Shown: positions 35,712-44,796 of the stretch, one piece after another
How the letters are laid out: each line of letters begins with the position of its first letter
How positions within the stretch are numbered: position 1 is the first letter of the stretch
NCBI RefSeq assembly: GCF_002261355.1
Contig: NZ_NEVU01000001.1
Location: 372,001-436,000, forward strand
DNA: 64,000 bases
Direction of reading: 5' to 3'
Source of the DNA: Bordetella genomosp. 12
Lineage (GTDB): Bacteria; Pseudomonadota; Gammaproteobacteria; Burkholderiales; Burkholderiaceae_B
Notes under the pieces: model-generated
Database searches by the model: none
Seen by the model: the letters and a program-made list of their open reading frames with translations, nothing else
What the model was told of the DNA's origin: nothing
Translations under genes and position numbers: made by a program

Positions 35712-36287
35712 TCAAGGCAGCGCCAGCCGTAACTGTTCTTCGAGATGCACGGTGGGCGCGACGCGCCAGCCGCTTTGCGCATAGCGCAGCCAGCGCCCCA
35801 TGACCAGGTGGGTCAGCAGGCTGGCGTGCGCGGCCACATTGGCCTGAGCCGGCAGGCTGCCTTCGCTGACGGCGTTGCGCAGGCACTGCTTGAGCGTTGC
35901 CTCGATACGGTCATTGATGTGGTTGATGCGTTCTTGCAGGCGATTGTCTTCGGTGACCAGGGCGTCGCCGGTCAGCACCCGGGTGATGCCGCGGTTGCGC
36001 TCGGCGAAGGCCAGCAGCATGGAGACCGTCTTACGGGTTTGCGGCAAGGCTTGCGGCTCGGCCGAGGCGATCTGGTTGATCAGCGTGAACAGCGTCGTTT
36101 CGATGAATTCGATCAGGCCCTCGAACATCTGCGCCTTGCTGGCGAAATGACGGTAAAGCGCGGCTTCAGAGACCTGCAGACGCGCTGCCAGCGCGGCCGT
36201 GGTGATGCGGGCAGCGTGCGGCTGCTCCAGCATTTCGGCCAACATCTGCAGGATCTGGGTTTTTCGTTCGCCGGGTTTGGTCGACAT
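35712..36287 (-). CDS. slmA: Nucleoid occlusion factor SlmA
   Basis: A 191-residue TetR-fold protein closely matching SlmA (198 residues in E. coli): QILQMLAEMLEQPHAARITT, LAARLQVSEAALYRHFASK, MFEGLIEFIE, RNRGITRVLTGDALVTE and RLQERINHINDRIEATLKQ. SlmA binds specific DNA sites and blocks FtsZ ring assembly over the nucleoid. It is the last gene of argB-HAD nucleotidase-slmA, 30 bp after the nucleotidase. In other betaproteobacteria the same neighbours are common; here it confirms the identity. Confidence 0.93.
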   Translation of the reverse strand: MSTKPGERKTQILQMLAEMLEQPHAARITTAALAARLQVSEAALYRHFASKAQMFEGLIEFIETTLFTLINQIASAEPQALPQTRKTVSMLLAFAERNRGITRVLTGDALVTEDNRLQERINHINDRIEATLKQCLRNAVSEGSLPAQANVAAHASLLTHLVMGRWLRYAQSGWRVAPTVHLEEQLRLALP

Positions 36288-36317
36288 GACAGGGCCGTGA
36301 TCTGGGCGGGTTGACTG

Positions 36318-37060
36318 TCAGCCCCGCAACGGGCGGCGGCGCAACAGCAAGTCTGTGACGCAGTTTACCCGCAAGTCGACATAGCCTGGCCGGTGCCGGT
36401 GGGCGCGGGCAAATGGGGTGCCGGGATGATAGACGTGCACCGTGCGCAGGCCCGCGCGCCGGGCGCCGCGCAAGTTCTCCAGCGTGTCTTCGACCAGCAC
36501 CGCGCGCCGGGCCGACACGCCCTCGTGCGCCAGCACATAGCGCAACAGCGCGGCCGACGGCTTGGGACGGAATTCGCCATGCAGGCGCATTTGTTCGATG
36601 CCCCAGAGCGCGTCGAACTGCTGCAGAATGCCCAGGTGGCGCAGCACAGCGCGCGCATAATGCAAGGGCGCATTGGTGAGCAAGACCTTGCGGCCAGGCA
36701 GCCGCTTGAGCTTGCCGGCCAGGCCTTTTTCGGCGCGCACCAGGGGCTTGACGTCGAAATCGTGGCTGCGGTGCAGAAAGCGATGCGGGTCCGCGCCATG
36801 ATGGCGGACCATGCCGATGACGGTCGCGCCGTAGCGTTTCCAGTAGCGGGTGCGGTATTCGTTGGCGGCGTCGACATCGACGTCCAGCAACTCCGACACC
36901 GCGCGCGTCATGCCCGCGTCGATCTTGGGAAAGATGGCGTGGGAGGTGTCGTGCAGGGTGTTGTCCAGATCGAACAACCACAGCAGGCCCTCATCGGCCG
37001 GCTCGCGGCGCGAGCGGCGCACGCGCGCCGCCGGCCGCGACAACTGGCGGCGCGCCAGCA

Positions 37061-37061
<1 letters not shown>
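36318..37061 (-). CDS. HAD hydrolase, pyrimidine 5'-nucleotidase type
   Basis: A 247-residue HAD-superfamily hydrolase. Motif I is WLFDLDNTLHDTSHAIF (nucleophile Asp near residue 31), motif II VLLTNAPLHYA, motif III/IV KPSAALLRYVL and VLVEDTLENLRGA. The DNTLH variant is typical of the pyrimidine 5'-nucleotidase (YjjG/SDT1-like) group that dephosphorylates nucleotides. The Arg-rich N-terminus (about 25 residues) is unusual. Its ATG overlaps the argB stop by one base, and slmA follows, so the three are probably one operon. Confidence 0.88.
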
Positions 37062-38056
<995 letters not shown>

Positions 38057-38202
38057 TCAAGACCGTAGGCATATGCTTCGGCGCCATGTTCATATGGCCG
38101 ACAAACGGGCAGGTTTCAAGTAAATTGGGGGCGTTTTTGCAACGGCCGGGGCCGATTCCGGCGGCCTGGCCCCCTAAGATCAACGATACCAGAGGCAATT
38201 TG

Positions 38203-38991
38203 ATGACATTCAAGCTCTTGCGCTCGGCCATGCTGCTTTCCGCCCTGGCCCTGGGCGCGACCCAGGCCCACGCCGAGAAACTGACGATCGCCGCCACCCA
38301 GGTCCCGCACGCCGAGATTCTGGAGGTGGTCAAGCCTGTATTGGCCAAGGACGGCGTCGAGCTCGATATCAAGGTGTTCAGCGACTACGTCCAGCCCAAC
38401 CTGCAGGTGGCCGACAAACAGCTCGATGCCAACTTCTTCCAGCACAAGCCGTACCTGGACACCTTCAACAAGGACCGCAAGACCAACCTGGTGCCGGTGG
38501 CCCTGGTGCACGTCGAGCCGTTTGGCGCTTACTCCAAGAAAATCAAGAAGCTGGATGAACTCAAGGCCGGCTCCACGGTGGCGATCCCGAATGATCCGTC
38601 CAATAGCGGCCGCGCGCTGCTCTTGCTGCAAAAGCAAGGCCTGATCAAGCTGAAGGATCCGGCCAACATCGTGGCCACGCCCATCGATGTGGTCGAAAAC
38701 CCCAAAAAGCTCAAGTTCCGTGAGCTCGAGGCTGCCATGCTGCCGCGCTCGCTGGATGACGTCGATCTGGCGCTGATCAACACCAACTACGCGCTGGAGG
38801 CCGGCCTGGTGCCGACCAAGGACGCGCTGTTCATCGAGGGCTCCGACTCGCCCTACGCCAACATCGTGGTCACGCGCGAAGACAACAAGGATGCGCCGGC
38901 GGTCAAGAAGCTGGTGCAGGCGCTGCACAGCGACGCCGTGCGCAAGTTCATCGTCGAGAAGTACAAGGGCGCGGTCGTGCCGGCCTTCTGA
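38203..38991 (+). CDS. metQ: Methionine-binding protein MetQ (NlpA family)
   Basis: A 262-residue periplasmic binding protein of the MetQ/NlpA group. The signal peptide ends near AHA/EKL (residue about 24). Family motifs are KLTIAATQVPHAEIL, DYVQPNLQVADKQLDANFFQHKPYLD, VALVHVEPFGAYSKKIKKL and AIPNDPSNSGRALLLLQ. The ABC parts (MetN, MetI) are absent nearby, so it must pair with a unit elsewhere. It lacks the lipobox Cys found in E. coli MetQ, and is therefore predicted to be soluble. A strong terminator follows. Confidence 0.93.
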   Translation: MTFKLLRSAMLLSALALGATQAHAEKLTIAATQVPHAEILEVVKPVLAKDGVELDIKVFSDYVQPNLQVADKQLDANFFQHKPYLDTFNKDRKTNLVPVALVHVEPFGAYSKKIKKLDELKAGSTVAIPNDPSNSGRALLLLQKQGLIKLKDPANIVATPIDVVENPKKLKFRELEAAMLPRSLDDVDLALINTNYALEAGLVPTKDALFIEGSDSPYANIVVTREDNKDAPAVKKLVQALHSDAVRKFIVEKYKGAVVPAF

Positions 38992-39009
38992 GGCAGGCGC
39001 GCCAGCCAG

Positions 39010-39047
39010 GCCCTGGGCGCGGGCTTATCCCGCGGCCAGGGCTTTTT
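39010..39047 (+). terminator. Rho-independent terminator of metQ
   Basis: GCCCTGG (39010-39016) pairs with CCAGGGC (39036-39042), extended by an inner GC stem, then TTTTT (39043-39047). It overlaps the 3' end of the convergent thioredoxin-like gene, whose stop is at 39025-39027. Confidence 0.82.
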
Positions 39048-39519
39048 CTACCGTGGCGTGGAACTCCGCCACGTCATACTCGCCCAGGTAGCGTTTGATG
39101 ATGCGGCCTTGCTTGTCGATCAGAAAGGCGGTGGGTGTCAGGCGCACGTCGCCGAACGCCCGCGCGAGCTCGCCCTTGGTGTCCAGGGCAACCGGAAAGG
39201 GCAGCTTGCGGGTCTGGACGAAATTGAGCACGTAGTTGGGCGGGTCGTACTGCATGGCCACGCCGATGGCTTCGTAGCCCTGCGGGGCATAGCGGTCGTA
39301 GGCCGCGATGGTGTCCGGCATCTGCTTGACGCAGGTCACACAGCTGGTGGCCCAGAACTTGACCAACACCACCTTGCCCTTGAGGTCTTGCATGGAGACC
39401 TGCTTGCCCTGCAAGGTGGTGAAGACCACCTGGGGGGCGGCCGGCGCCGGCCGCCAGACGAACCAGGCACCGATGCCGGCGATGATCGCCACGGCCAGGG
39501 CAAGCGCGAGCTTTTTCAT
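39025..39519 (-). CDS. TlpA-like thioredoxin/peroxiredoxin-fold protein
   Basis: A 164-residue membrane-anchored or secreted thioredoxin-fold protein of the TlpA/ResA group. An N-terminal hydrophobic segment (residues about 4-22) is followed by VVLVKFWATSCVTCVKQMP with the redox pair Cys60-Cys63. The cis-Pro motif occurs in RLTPTAFLID, and the ending KRYLGEYDVAEF is typical. It probably reduces or transfers disulfides in the periplasm, perhaps to cytochrome precursors or envelope proteins; the target is unknown. Its ATG overlaps the dolP-like stop by four bases, so it is the last gene of the yraN-diaA-dolP run. Confidence 0.9.
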   Translation of the reverse strand: MKKLALALAVAIIAGIGAWFVWRPAPAAPQVVFTTLQGKQVSMQDLKGKVVLVKFWATSCVTCVKQMPDTIAAYDRYAPQGYEAIGVAMQYDPPNYVLNFVQTRKLPFPVALDTKGELARAFGDVRLTPTAFLIDKQGRIIKRYLGEYDVAEFHATVEKALAAG

Positions 39520-40271
39520 TTGATGGGCATGAGTTCGATGCCGCCGTCCGTGCCGCCGCTGCTGCCCGAGGTGCTTGCCCCCGATGCGGCGCCATCTTGT
39601 GACGAGGCCGCGCCGGTTTCGATGGGCGCGTCCTTGGCATTGTTGTTGTTCGAGAGCCGAACCGCCTCTTCGCGGCTGATGATGTCGAACAGTTTTACCA
39701 CTTTCGTGACACCGCCGACACTGGCGGCCGCATTGGCGGCGTAGTCGCCTTCGGATTGCGTCACCATGCCCATGAGATAGACCACGCCCTTGTCGGTCGT
39801 GACGGCGATGGTGCGCGAAGGCACGTATTGCGCGTTGATCAGGGCCGTGCGGACCTTGGAGGTCAGCCAGGTGTCGTTCGAGCGCGTCGAGAAGGCCGCC
39901 GACGGGCCGACGGTCAGCTGGTTGCTGACGCTTTTGACCTTTTCGACCCCTTGGGCGATGGTCGTGGCCTGGGCCTTGTCGGCTTCGGTGGGGACGTCGC
40001 CGGTCAGCAGCACCTGGCCGTTGTAGACCATGGCGTTGACGCGGGCGGCTTCGCCCAGCTTCTGGCTGATCTGGCTTTCTACCCGGAAGTTGATGTTCTG
40101 GTCATCGAGCTGGGTGCCAGAGGTGCGCCGGTCGGTCGCGACCACGGCGGTGCTTGCCGCGGCGCCGCCCACGACCAGCGGCACGCAGGCCGACAGCGAG
40201 GCGGCCGTGGTCGCCAGGGCCAAGGCCAGAACGAGGGGGCGGACAGCGCGTTGCGCGTTGGGCATCATCAT
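39516..40271 (-). CDS. dolP: Outer-membrane lipoprotein with two BON domains (DolP/YraP-like)
   Basis: A 251-residue lipoprotein. Start at the first of three consecutive ATGs (40271), with GGAG upstream. The signal ends at a lipobox ASLSAC (Cys near residue 28). Two BON domains follow: residues about 60-125 (VESQISQKLGEAARVNAMVYNG) and 135-200 (TSKVRTALINAQYVPSRTIAV, GVVYLMGMVT). The tail is Ser/Gly-rich and disordered. DolP supports outer-membrane integrity and binds anionic phospholipid at division sites in E. coli. Order diaA-dolP is as in E. coli. It overlaps diaA by four bases. Confidence 0.9.
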   Translation of the reverse strand: MMMPNAQRAVRPLVLALALATTAASLSACVPLVVGGAAASTAVVATDRRTSGTQLDDQNINFRVESQISQKLGEAARVNAMVYNGQVLLTGDVPTEADKAQATTIAQGVEKVKSVSNQLTVGPSAAFSTRSNDTWLTSKVRTALINAQYVPSRTIAVTTDKGVVYLMGMVTQSEGDYAANAAASVGGVTKVVKLFDIISREEAVRLSNNNNAKDAPIETGAASSQDGAASGASTSGSSGGTDGGIELMPIK

Positions 40272-40861
40272 TCGGTGTCTCCAAGCAGTAGGGCATCGAT
40301 ACCGTCGCACAGGGCATGCAGCAGGAGGATGTGGACCTCCTGGATGCGCATGGTCCGGTCGTGCGGAACACATAAATGGACGTCATTCGGGGTGATCAGT
40401 TCCCCGACGACGCCGCCGCCCTTGCCGGTCAGGGCAATGACGTGCATTTCGCGGTCGCGCGCGGCTTCCATGGCGCGCACCACGTTGGGAGAGTTGCCGC
40501 TGGTGGAGATCGCCACCAGGACGTCGCCGGGCTGGCCCAGGGCATTGACCTGGCGCTCGTAGATTTCGTCAAAGCCGTAGTCATTGCCCACGGCCGTCAG
40601 AATGGACGTGTCGGTATTGAGGGCGATGCCGGCCAAAGGCAGGCGGTCGCGCTCGAAGCGGCCCACCAGCTCGGCAATGAAGTGCTGGGCATCGGCGGCC
40701 GAACCGCCGTTGCCGCAGGCCAGAATCCGGCCGTTATTGGCCAAGGCCGCGAACAGCAGCTCCACGGCAGCCGACAAGGGCTCGGCCAGGGCATGCATGC
40801 TTTGTTCGCAAAGCGCCATCGCATCGCGGAAGTGCGACGTCATGCGAGAGGTCATATCCAT
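40268..40861 (-). CDS. diaA: SIS-domain protein DiaA/GmhA-like
   Basis: A 197-residue SIS-domain protein matching the DiaA/GmhA subfamily. GNGGSAADAQHFIAELVGRFE (residues about 48-68), ISTSGNSPNVVRAM and the C-terminal EVHILLLHALCDGID are present. DiaA is a tetrameric factor that aids DnaA loading at oriC, while the related GmhA isomerises sedoheptulose-7-phosphate. The neighbours (yraN upstream, dolP downstream) are those of E. coli diaA, which favours DiaA. ATG 40861 or 40855 could be the start. Enzyme activity cannot be excluded. Confidence 0.85.
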   Translation of the reverse strand: MDMTSRMTSHFRDAMALCEQSMHALAEPLSAAVELLFAALANNGRILACGNGGSAADAQHFIAELVGRFERDRLPLAGIALNTDTSILTAVGNDYGFDEIYERQVNALGQPGDVLVAISTSGNSPNVVRAMEAARDREMHVIALTGKGGGVVGELITPNDVHLCVPHDRTMRIQEVHILLLHALCDGIDALLLGDTE

Positions 40862-40874
40862 GGCGCGGATTATC

Positions 40875-41333
40875 TCACGGTGCCGCCCGGGGCGACCGGC
40901 GGCGAGGGCGCCGTCCGCGTAACGGCTGTGACTGAATGTCGGGGGTGAAGGCCGCGGGCAACCAGTGCGGCCGGCCGGCCTCGAAGGCCACCACGTCAAA
41001 GCGCAGAGGCCGCGGCTGCCCGCCGGCCTGCGCCTGCCAGCAAAGCGCCGCGCGCGCCAGCCGCGCCTGTTTGGCGGGCCCGATGCTGGCCGCCGCGCCG
41101 CCGTAGGCCGGATTGGCGCGCCAGCGCACTTCGACCACCACCAGCTGCTGGCCGTCGCGCATGACCAGATCCAGCTCGCCGTAGCGGTTGCGTACATTGC
41201 GCGCCAGCAACCGCAGCCCGTGCGCGCGCAACAGGCGCAGCGCTTGGTCTTCGGCACGTCGTCCCTGCCGGTGGCGGGGATCGGCGCGCGGCGCGGGCCG
41301 GCACCGGCGCAGCAGCAGGGAGAGCAGTCGCAT
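40875..41333 (-). CDS. YraN-family (UPF0102) endonuclease-like protein
   Basis: A 152-residue protein of the YraN/UPF0102 family. The Holliday-resolvase-like core GELDLVMRDGQQLVVVEVRWR (residues about 49-69) matches the GExDLI...VEVK pattern except that Arg replaces the usual Lys. The first helix region LRLLRAHGLRLLARNVRNRYG is also typical. Function is unproven in any species; nuclease activity is inferred from fold. It heads the minus-strand run yraN-diaA-dolP-tlpA-like, 13 bp ahead of diaA, and is divergent from rsmI across only 40 bp. Confidence 0.9.
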   Translation of the reverse strand: MRLLSLLLRRCRPAPRADPRHRQGRRAEDQALRLLRAHGLRLLARNVRNRYGELDLVMRDGQQLVVVEVRWRANPAYGGAAASIGPAKQARLARAALCWQAQAGGQPRPLRFDVVAFEAGRPHWLPAAFTPDIQSQPLRGRRPRRRSPRAAP

Positions 41334-41373
41334 GGGGCTACACTGACAGGGTTTTCACCGCCGCGGTCCCCTT

Positions 41374-42306
41374 ATGAATCAAGAAGTCACATCTGCCGTA
41401 GTCGGCGAATCCTGGCGCCGGGTTGCCGAACGGGTGGCCGCGCAGCACTGGCCCGAGGGGGCGCTGTATGTCGTGGCCACGCCGATCGGCAATCTGGGCG
41501 ATCTGGGTCTGCGGGCCTGGCAGGCGCTGGCGCGCGCCGATGTCATCGCGGCCGAAGATACCCGTGCCAGCCGCACGCTGCTCGATGCCTGGGGCATTGC
41601 CACCCCCTTGATGGCCGCGCACCGGCACAACGAAGCGCAGGCGGCCGACAACATCTGTCAGCGCCTGGCGCAGGGCCAGCGCGTCGCCCTGGTGTCCGAT
41701 GCGGGCGCGCCTGCGGTGAGCGATCCCGGCGCCCGGGTGGTGCGCGCGGTGCGCGAGGCGGGGTATCCCGTGGTGCCCATCCCCGGTCCCAGCGCCGTTA
41801 TCACCGCCCTCATGGGCAGCGGCGTGACCACGGACGAGAACCCGGCGTTTGCCTTCGCGGGCTTCGCGCCACCGAAGGCCGCGGCGCGCCAGCGCTGGCT
41901 GGCCGAGTGGAGCGCCCTGCCGGCGCCGGTGGTCATGTTCGAGTCGCCCCACCGTCTGGCGGCCACGCTGGCCGATCTGCTGCAGGTCTGCGGCCCGCAG
42001 CGGCAGTTGACCGTCGCGCGCGAGCTCACCAAGCGGTTCGAGGAAATCGAGACCTTCGCCTTGGCCGATGGCGCGGCCTGGCTGGCGGGCGACAGCCATC
42101 GCGAGCAGGGCGAGTTTGTGCTGATCCTGCATGCGGCCCCGCGGCGCGAGGACGAGGTCGCCAGTGACCCGGCCACCGACCGCTTGCTGGATGCCTTGCT
42201 GGAAAGCGTCTCGGTGCGCGACGCGGCGCGGATCGCCGCCCGGGCGACCGGCGCTCCGCGAGACGCGCTCTATCAGCGCGCCTTAGCGCGCAAAGGCCAG
42301 TCATGA
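41374..42306 (+). CDS. rsmI: 16S rRNA 2'-O-methyltransferase RsmI
   Basis: A 310-residue SAM-dependent methyltransferase that modifies cytidine 1402 of 16S rRNA. It has the tetrapyrrole-methylase fold signature LYVVATPIGNLGDLGLRA (residues about 32-49), AEDTRASRTLLDAW, VALVSDAGAPAVSDPG and PGPSAVITALMGSG. A C-terminal helical domain ends with RDALYQRALARKGQ. A 28-residue N-terminal extension precedes the core. The gene is divergent from yraN, the usual neighbour in proteobacteria, and overlaps ogt by four bases. Confidence 0.96.
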   Translation: MNQEVTSAVVGESWRRVAERVAAQHWPEGALYVVATPIGNLGDLGLRAWQALARADVIAAEDTRASRTLLDAWGIATPLMAAHRHNEAQAADNICQRLAQGQRVALVSDAGAPAVSDPGARVVRAVREAGYPVVPIPGPSAVITALMGSGVTTDENPAFAFAGFAPPKAAARQRWLAEWSALPAPVVMFESPHRLAATLADLLQVCGPQRQLTVARELTKRFEEIETFALADGAAWLAGDSHREQGEFVLILHAAPRREDEVASDPATDRLLDALLESVSVRDAARIAARATGAPRDALYQRALARKGQS

Positions 42307-42860
42307 GCCGTGTCATGGAGGATAGCGCCGCTCTGGAGATCGACACGCCTCTGGGCGGCTTGCGGCTGCTGGCCAGCGGCCCCTTTTTGTGCGGCGCCTG
42401 GTTTCTCGACCAGGACGATCTGGCCCTGCCGGCGCGCGAGCAGGCGACGGCGGACGAGGCCGCCGTGCTGAGCCTGGCCGAGGCGCAATTGCGGCAATGG
42501 TTCGATGGCCAGCGGCGCGACTTCGATCTTCCGCTCGCGCCTCGCGGTACGGTCTTTCAGCGTGCGGTCTGGAATGGCCTGCTGGCGCTGCCTTTCGGGG
42601 CGACGGTCAGCTATGGGCAACTGGCCCAGGCGATCGGCCGGCCGCGCGCCATTCGGCCGCTGGCGCAGGCCGTGGGCCGCAATCCCCTGTCCATCATCAT
42701 TCCCTGTCATCGCGTCATCGGCTATGACACCCGGCTCACGGGGTTTGGCGGCGGCCTGAAACGCAAGCGCGCCTTGCTGTCGCACGAGGGCCATCGTTAC
42801 CCCGGCCATTCGCCGCGCGCGCGCCGGGTCTGTGACGGGCAGATGGACCTGCCCTGGTAA
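42303..42860 (+). CDS. ogt: Methylated-DNA-[protein]-cysteine S-methyltransferase
   Basis: A 185-residue suicide repair protein for O6-methylguanine. The active-site motif IIPCHRVIG places the acceptor Cys at residue 135. The helix-turn-helix core FQRAVWNGLLALPFGATVSY and GQLAQAIGRPRAIRPLAQAVGRNP precede it. An N-terminal beta domain replaces the Ada regulator part, so this is an Ogt-type enzyme. Its ATG overlaps the rsmI stop (ATGA), giving coupling. The last 25 residues are a basic extension beyond the usual family end. Confidence 0.94.
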   Translation: MSRVMEDSAALEIDTPLGGLRLLASGPFLCGAWFLDQDDLALPAREQATADEAAVLSLAEAQLRQWFDGQRRDFDLPLAPRGTVFQRAVWNGLLALPFGATVSYGQLAQAIGRPRAIRPLAQAVGRNPLSIIIPCHRVIGYDTRLTGFGGGLKRKRALLSHEGHRYPGHSPRARRVCDGQMDLPW

Positions 42861-42879
42861 GCACGTCGGACGCTGTCGT

Positions 42880-43797
42880 TTATTGAGCCGCCAGGCTGGG
42901 CAGGATGCCGGTGCGATCCGAGACGCGGCGCACGGCTTCCAGCGCCGCCTCGCGCGAGGCGTAGGGGCCCATGCGCACGCGGTAGAGTTGGCTGCCTTGT
43001 TCGACGGTGGCGGCCGGTTCTCCGGTCATCAGGCCGTTGACCTTGCTCACGACGCTTTGCGCGTTGGCCGCCTGGCTGAATGCACCCAATTGCAGATAGA
43101 CGCCGCCGGCGGCGGCGCGGCGCGCGGTGGCCGGCGCCCGCGGTGCGGCGTCCGGTAGCGGCAGCGGGGTCGGCGTGGCGGCCGGCAAGTCCGCCAGGGC
43201 GACGGGCTCCAGCCCGCTGACGGCCGGCGTGGCGCTGCCACTGGCCAGCATGCTGCGGATCTCCGTGGGCAGGATGCGCTCGACCACGACCGCGCCGCTG
43301 CCCGGGCCGATGATGCCCAGCTTGTGGGCCGCGACGTAGGAGAGGTCCATGATGCGGTCGCTGTGGAAGGGCCCGCGATCATTGACCCGCACGATGATGG
43401 TCCGTCCGTTGACCTTGCTGGTCACCCGGGCATAGCTGGGTATGGGCATGGTCGGGTGCGCCGCCGTCATGCTGTACATGTCGTAGGGCTCGCCGATCGA
43501 CGTCGAATTGCCGTGGAATTTCTTGCCGTACCAGGACGCGACGCCTTCCTGGCGGAAGGGTTGCTCCGTCAGGTCCGGCACATAGCGCTTGCCGAACACG
43601 ACATAGGGCCGGTTGGCGCCGCTGGCCAGCGGTTCGAGGCGCGGCACCGCGTCGGGGATGCTGTCCAGATTGGCCGGCGGGTTGGCATCCGGGCCGTCAT
43701 CCTTGTAGTAGCCGCCACCTCGCTTGCCGGTGGTGCTGCAACCGGCCAACACCACGGCCAGCAGCAGCATCATCAACAGCGCGACCGGCGACCTCAT
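42880..43797 (-). CDS. rlpA: Septal-ring lytic transglycosylase RlpA-like lipoprotein
   Basis: A 305-residue lipoprotein. The lipobox VVLAGC lies near residue 19. The double-psi beta-barrel RlpA domain (residues about 83-175) carries GVASWYGKKFHGNSTSIGEP and VRVNDRGPFHSDRIMDLSY, with the catalytic Asp. A Pro/Ala linker leads to a C-terminal SPOR domain (residues about 230-305, YLQLGAFSQAANAQSV, RVRMGPYAS) that binds denuded septal glycan. It acts at division septa to cleave glycan strands. The start overlaps the rapZ stop by four bases. Confidence 0.94.
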   Translation of the reverse strand: MRSPVALLMMLLLAVVLAGCSTTGKRGGGYYKDDGPDANPPANLDSIPDAVPRLEPLASGANRPYVVFGKRYVPDLTEQPFRQEGVASWYGKKFHGNSTSIGEPYDMYSMTAAHPTMPIPSYARVTSKVNGRTIIVRVNDRGPFHSDRIMDLSYVAAHKLGIIGPGSGAVVVERILPTEIRSMLASGSATPAVSGLEPVALADLPAATPTPLPLPDAAPRAPATARRAAAGGVYLQLGAFSQAANAQSVVSKVNGLMTGEPAATVEQGSQLYRVRMGPYASREAALEAVRRVSDRTGILPSLAAQ

Positions 43798-44666
43798 GCG
43801 GATTCTTCTGGCAACTGGGTGCGGTGGCGCACGAGCAGAGGATCATGATCGCTGAACCGGCTCGCCAGCGTCTCGACCACATAGACCGAGCGGTGCTGCC
43901 CGCCGGTGCAGCCCACCGCCACGGTAAGGTAGTTGCGCGTGTCCAGCGTGTATTGCGGCAGCCAGCGCCGGATGAAACCGTCGATGTCATCGACCATGCG
44001 ATGCACGATGTCAAAGCCGGACAGCCATTCGGCCACGGGCTGATCCCGCCCGGTCAGGGGACGCAGATTGCGGTCGTAATAGGGATTGGGCAGGCAGCGC
44101 ACGTCGAACACCAGATCGGCATCGCTGGGCACGCCGCGCTTGTAGGCGAAGGACTCGAAGGTCAGCACCAGGGGGGCGCGGTCGGCCTTGATGAGGTCGC
44201 GGATCCACGAGCGCAATTGCCCGGGCGTGAGATCGGAGGTGTCGATGACGTGCTCTTGGTCGCGCAGGGGCGCGAGCAGTTCGCGCTCCATGGCGATGCA
44301 GTCCGTCAGAGAGGCCGCTTTGCCGCCACGCGAGACACGGTCGGTCAGGGGGTGCCGGCGGCGTGACTCCGAATAACGCTGGGCCAAGGTGTCGGTGTTG
44401 GAGTCCAGAAACACCACCGATAGGTCGGTCCCCATGGAGCGCAGGGCCGTGATGGCGTTGGGCAGTTCGGCCAGTTCGCCGGGCGAACGCACGTCGATGG
44501 CCACGGCTACGCGCTCCATGCCGTCATCGCGCGAGGCGGCGACAAACTCCGTCAGAAAACGCAAGGGGAGGTTGTCCACGCAGGTAAAACCCGCGTCTTC
44601 CAGCATGCGTAGCGCAACTGACTTCCCAGAGCCGGAAATGCCAGTGATGAGGACGACTCTTAACAT
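43794..44666 (-). CDS. rapZ: RNase adapter protein RapZ (P-loop NTPase)
   Basis: A 290-residue P-loop protein. Walker A is GISGSGKS (residues 9-16), followed by FTCVDNLPLRFL; the C-terminal domain shows DVRCLPNPYYD, RPLTGRDQPV and the metabolite-binding TVAVGCTGGQHRSVYVVE. In enterics RapZ controls GlmS through small RNA processing by RNase E; in betaproteobacteria the same protein often neighbours hprK and ptsN. Here two cytochrome genes separate it from hprK. It is coupled to rlpA downstream. Confidence 0.95.
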   Translation of the reverse strand: MLRVVLITGISGSGKSVALRMLEDAGFTCVDNLPLRFLTEFVAASRDDGMERVAVAIDVRSPGELAELPNAITALRSMGTDLSVVFLDSNTDTLAQRYSESRRRHPLTDRVSRGGKAASLTDCIAMERELLAPLRDQEHVIDTSDLTPGQLRSWIRDLIKADRAPLVLTFESFAYKRGVPSDADLVFDVRCLPNPYYDRNLRPLTGRDQPVAEWLSGFDIVHRMVDDIDGFIRRWLPQYTLDTRNYLTVAVGCTGGQHRSVYVVETLASRFSDHDPLLVRHRTQLPEESA

Positions 44667-44796
44667 GGCTATGATTGTGGCATGGTTTTGCCGACGGCGG
44701 TCGGTATCACCCCGTCATGGTGCCGCGCGGTTGCATGGGAGCGTCACCCGGGTCTGTCTGGTCAACCGCGCCTGTGGCGCTGCAAACGACGGCGAG

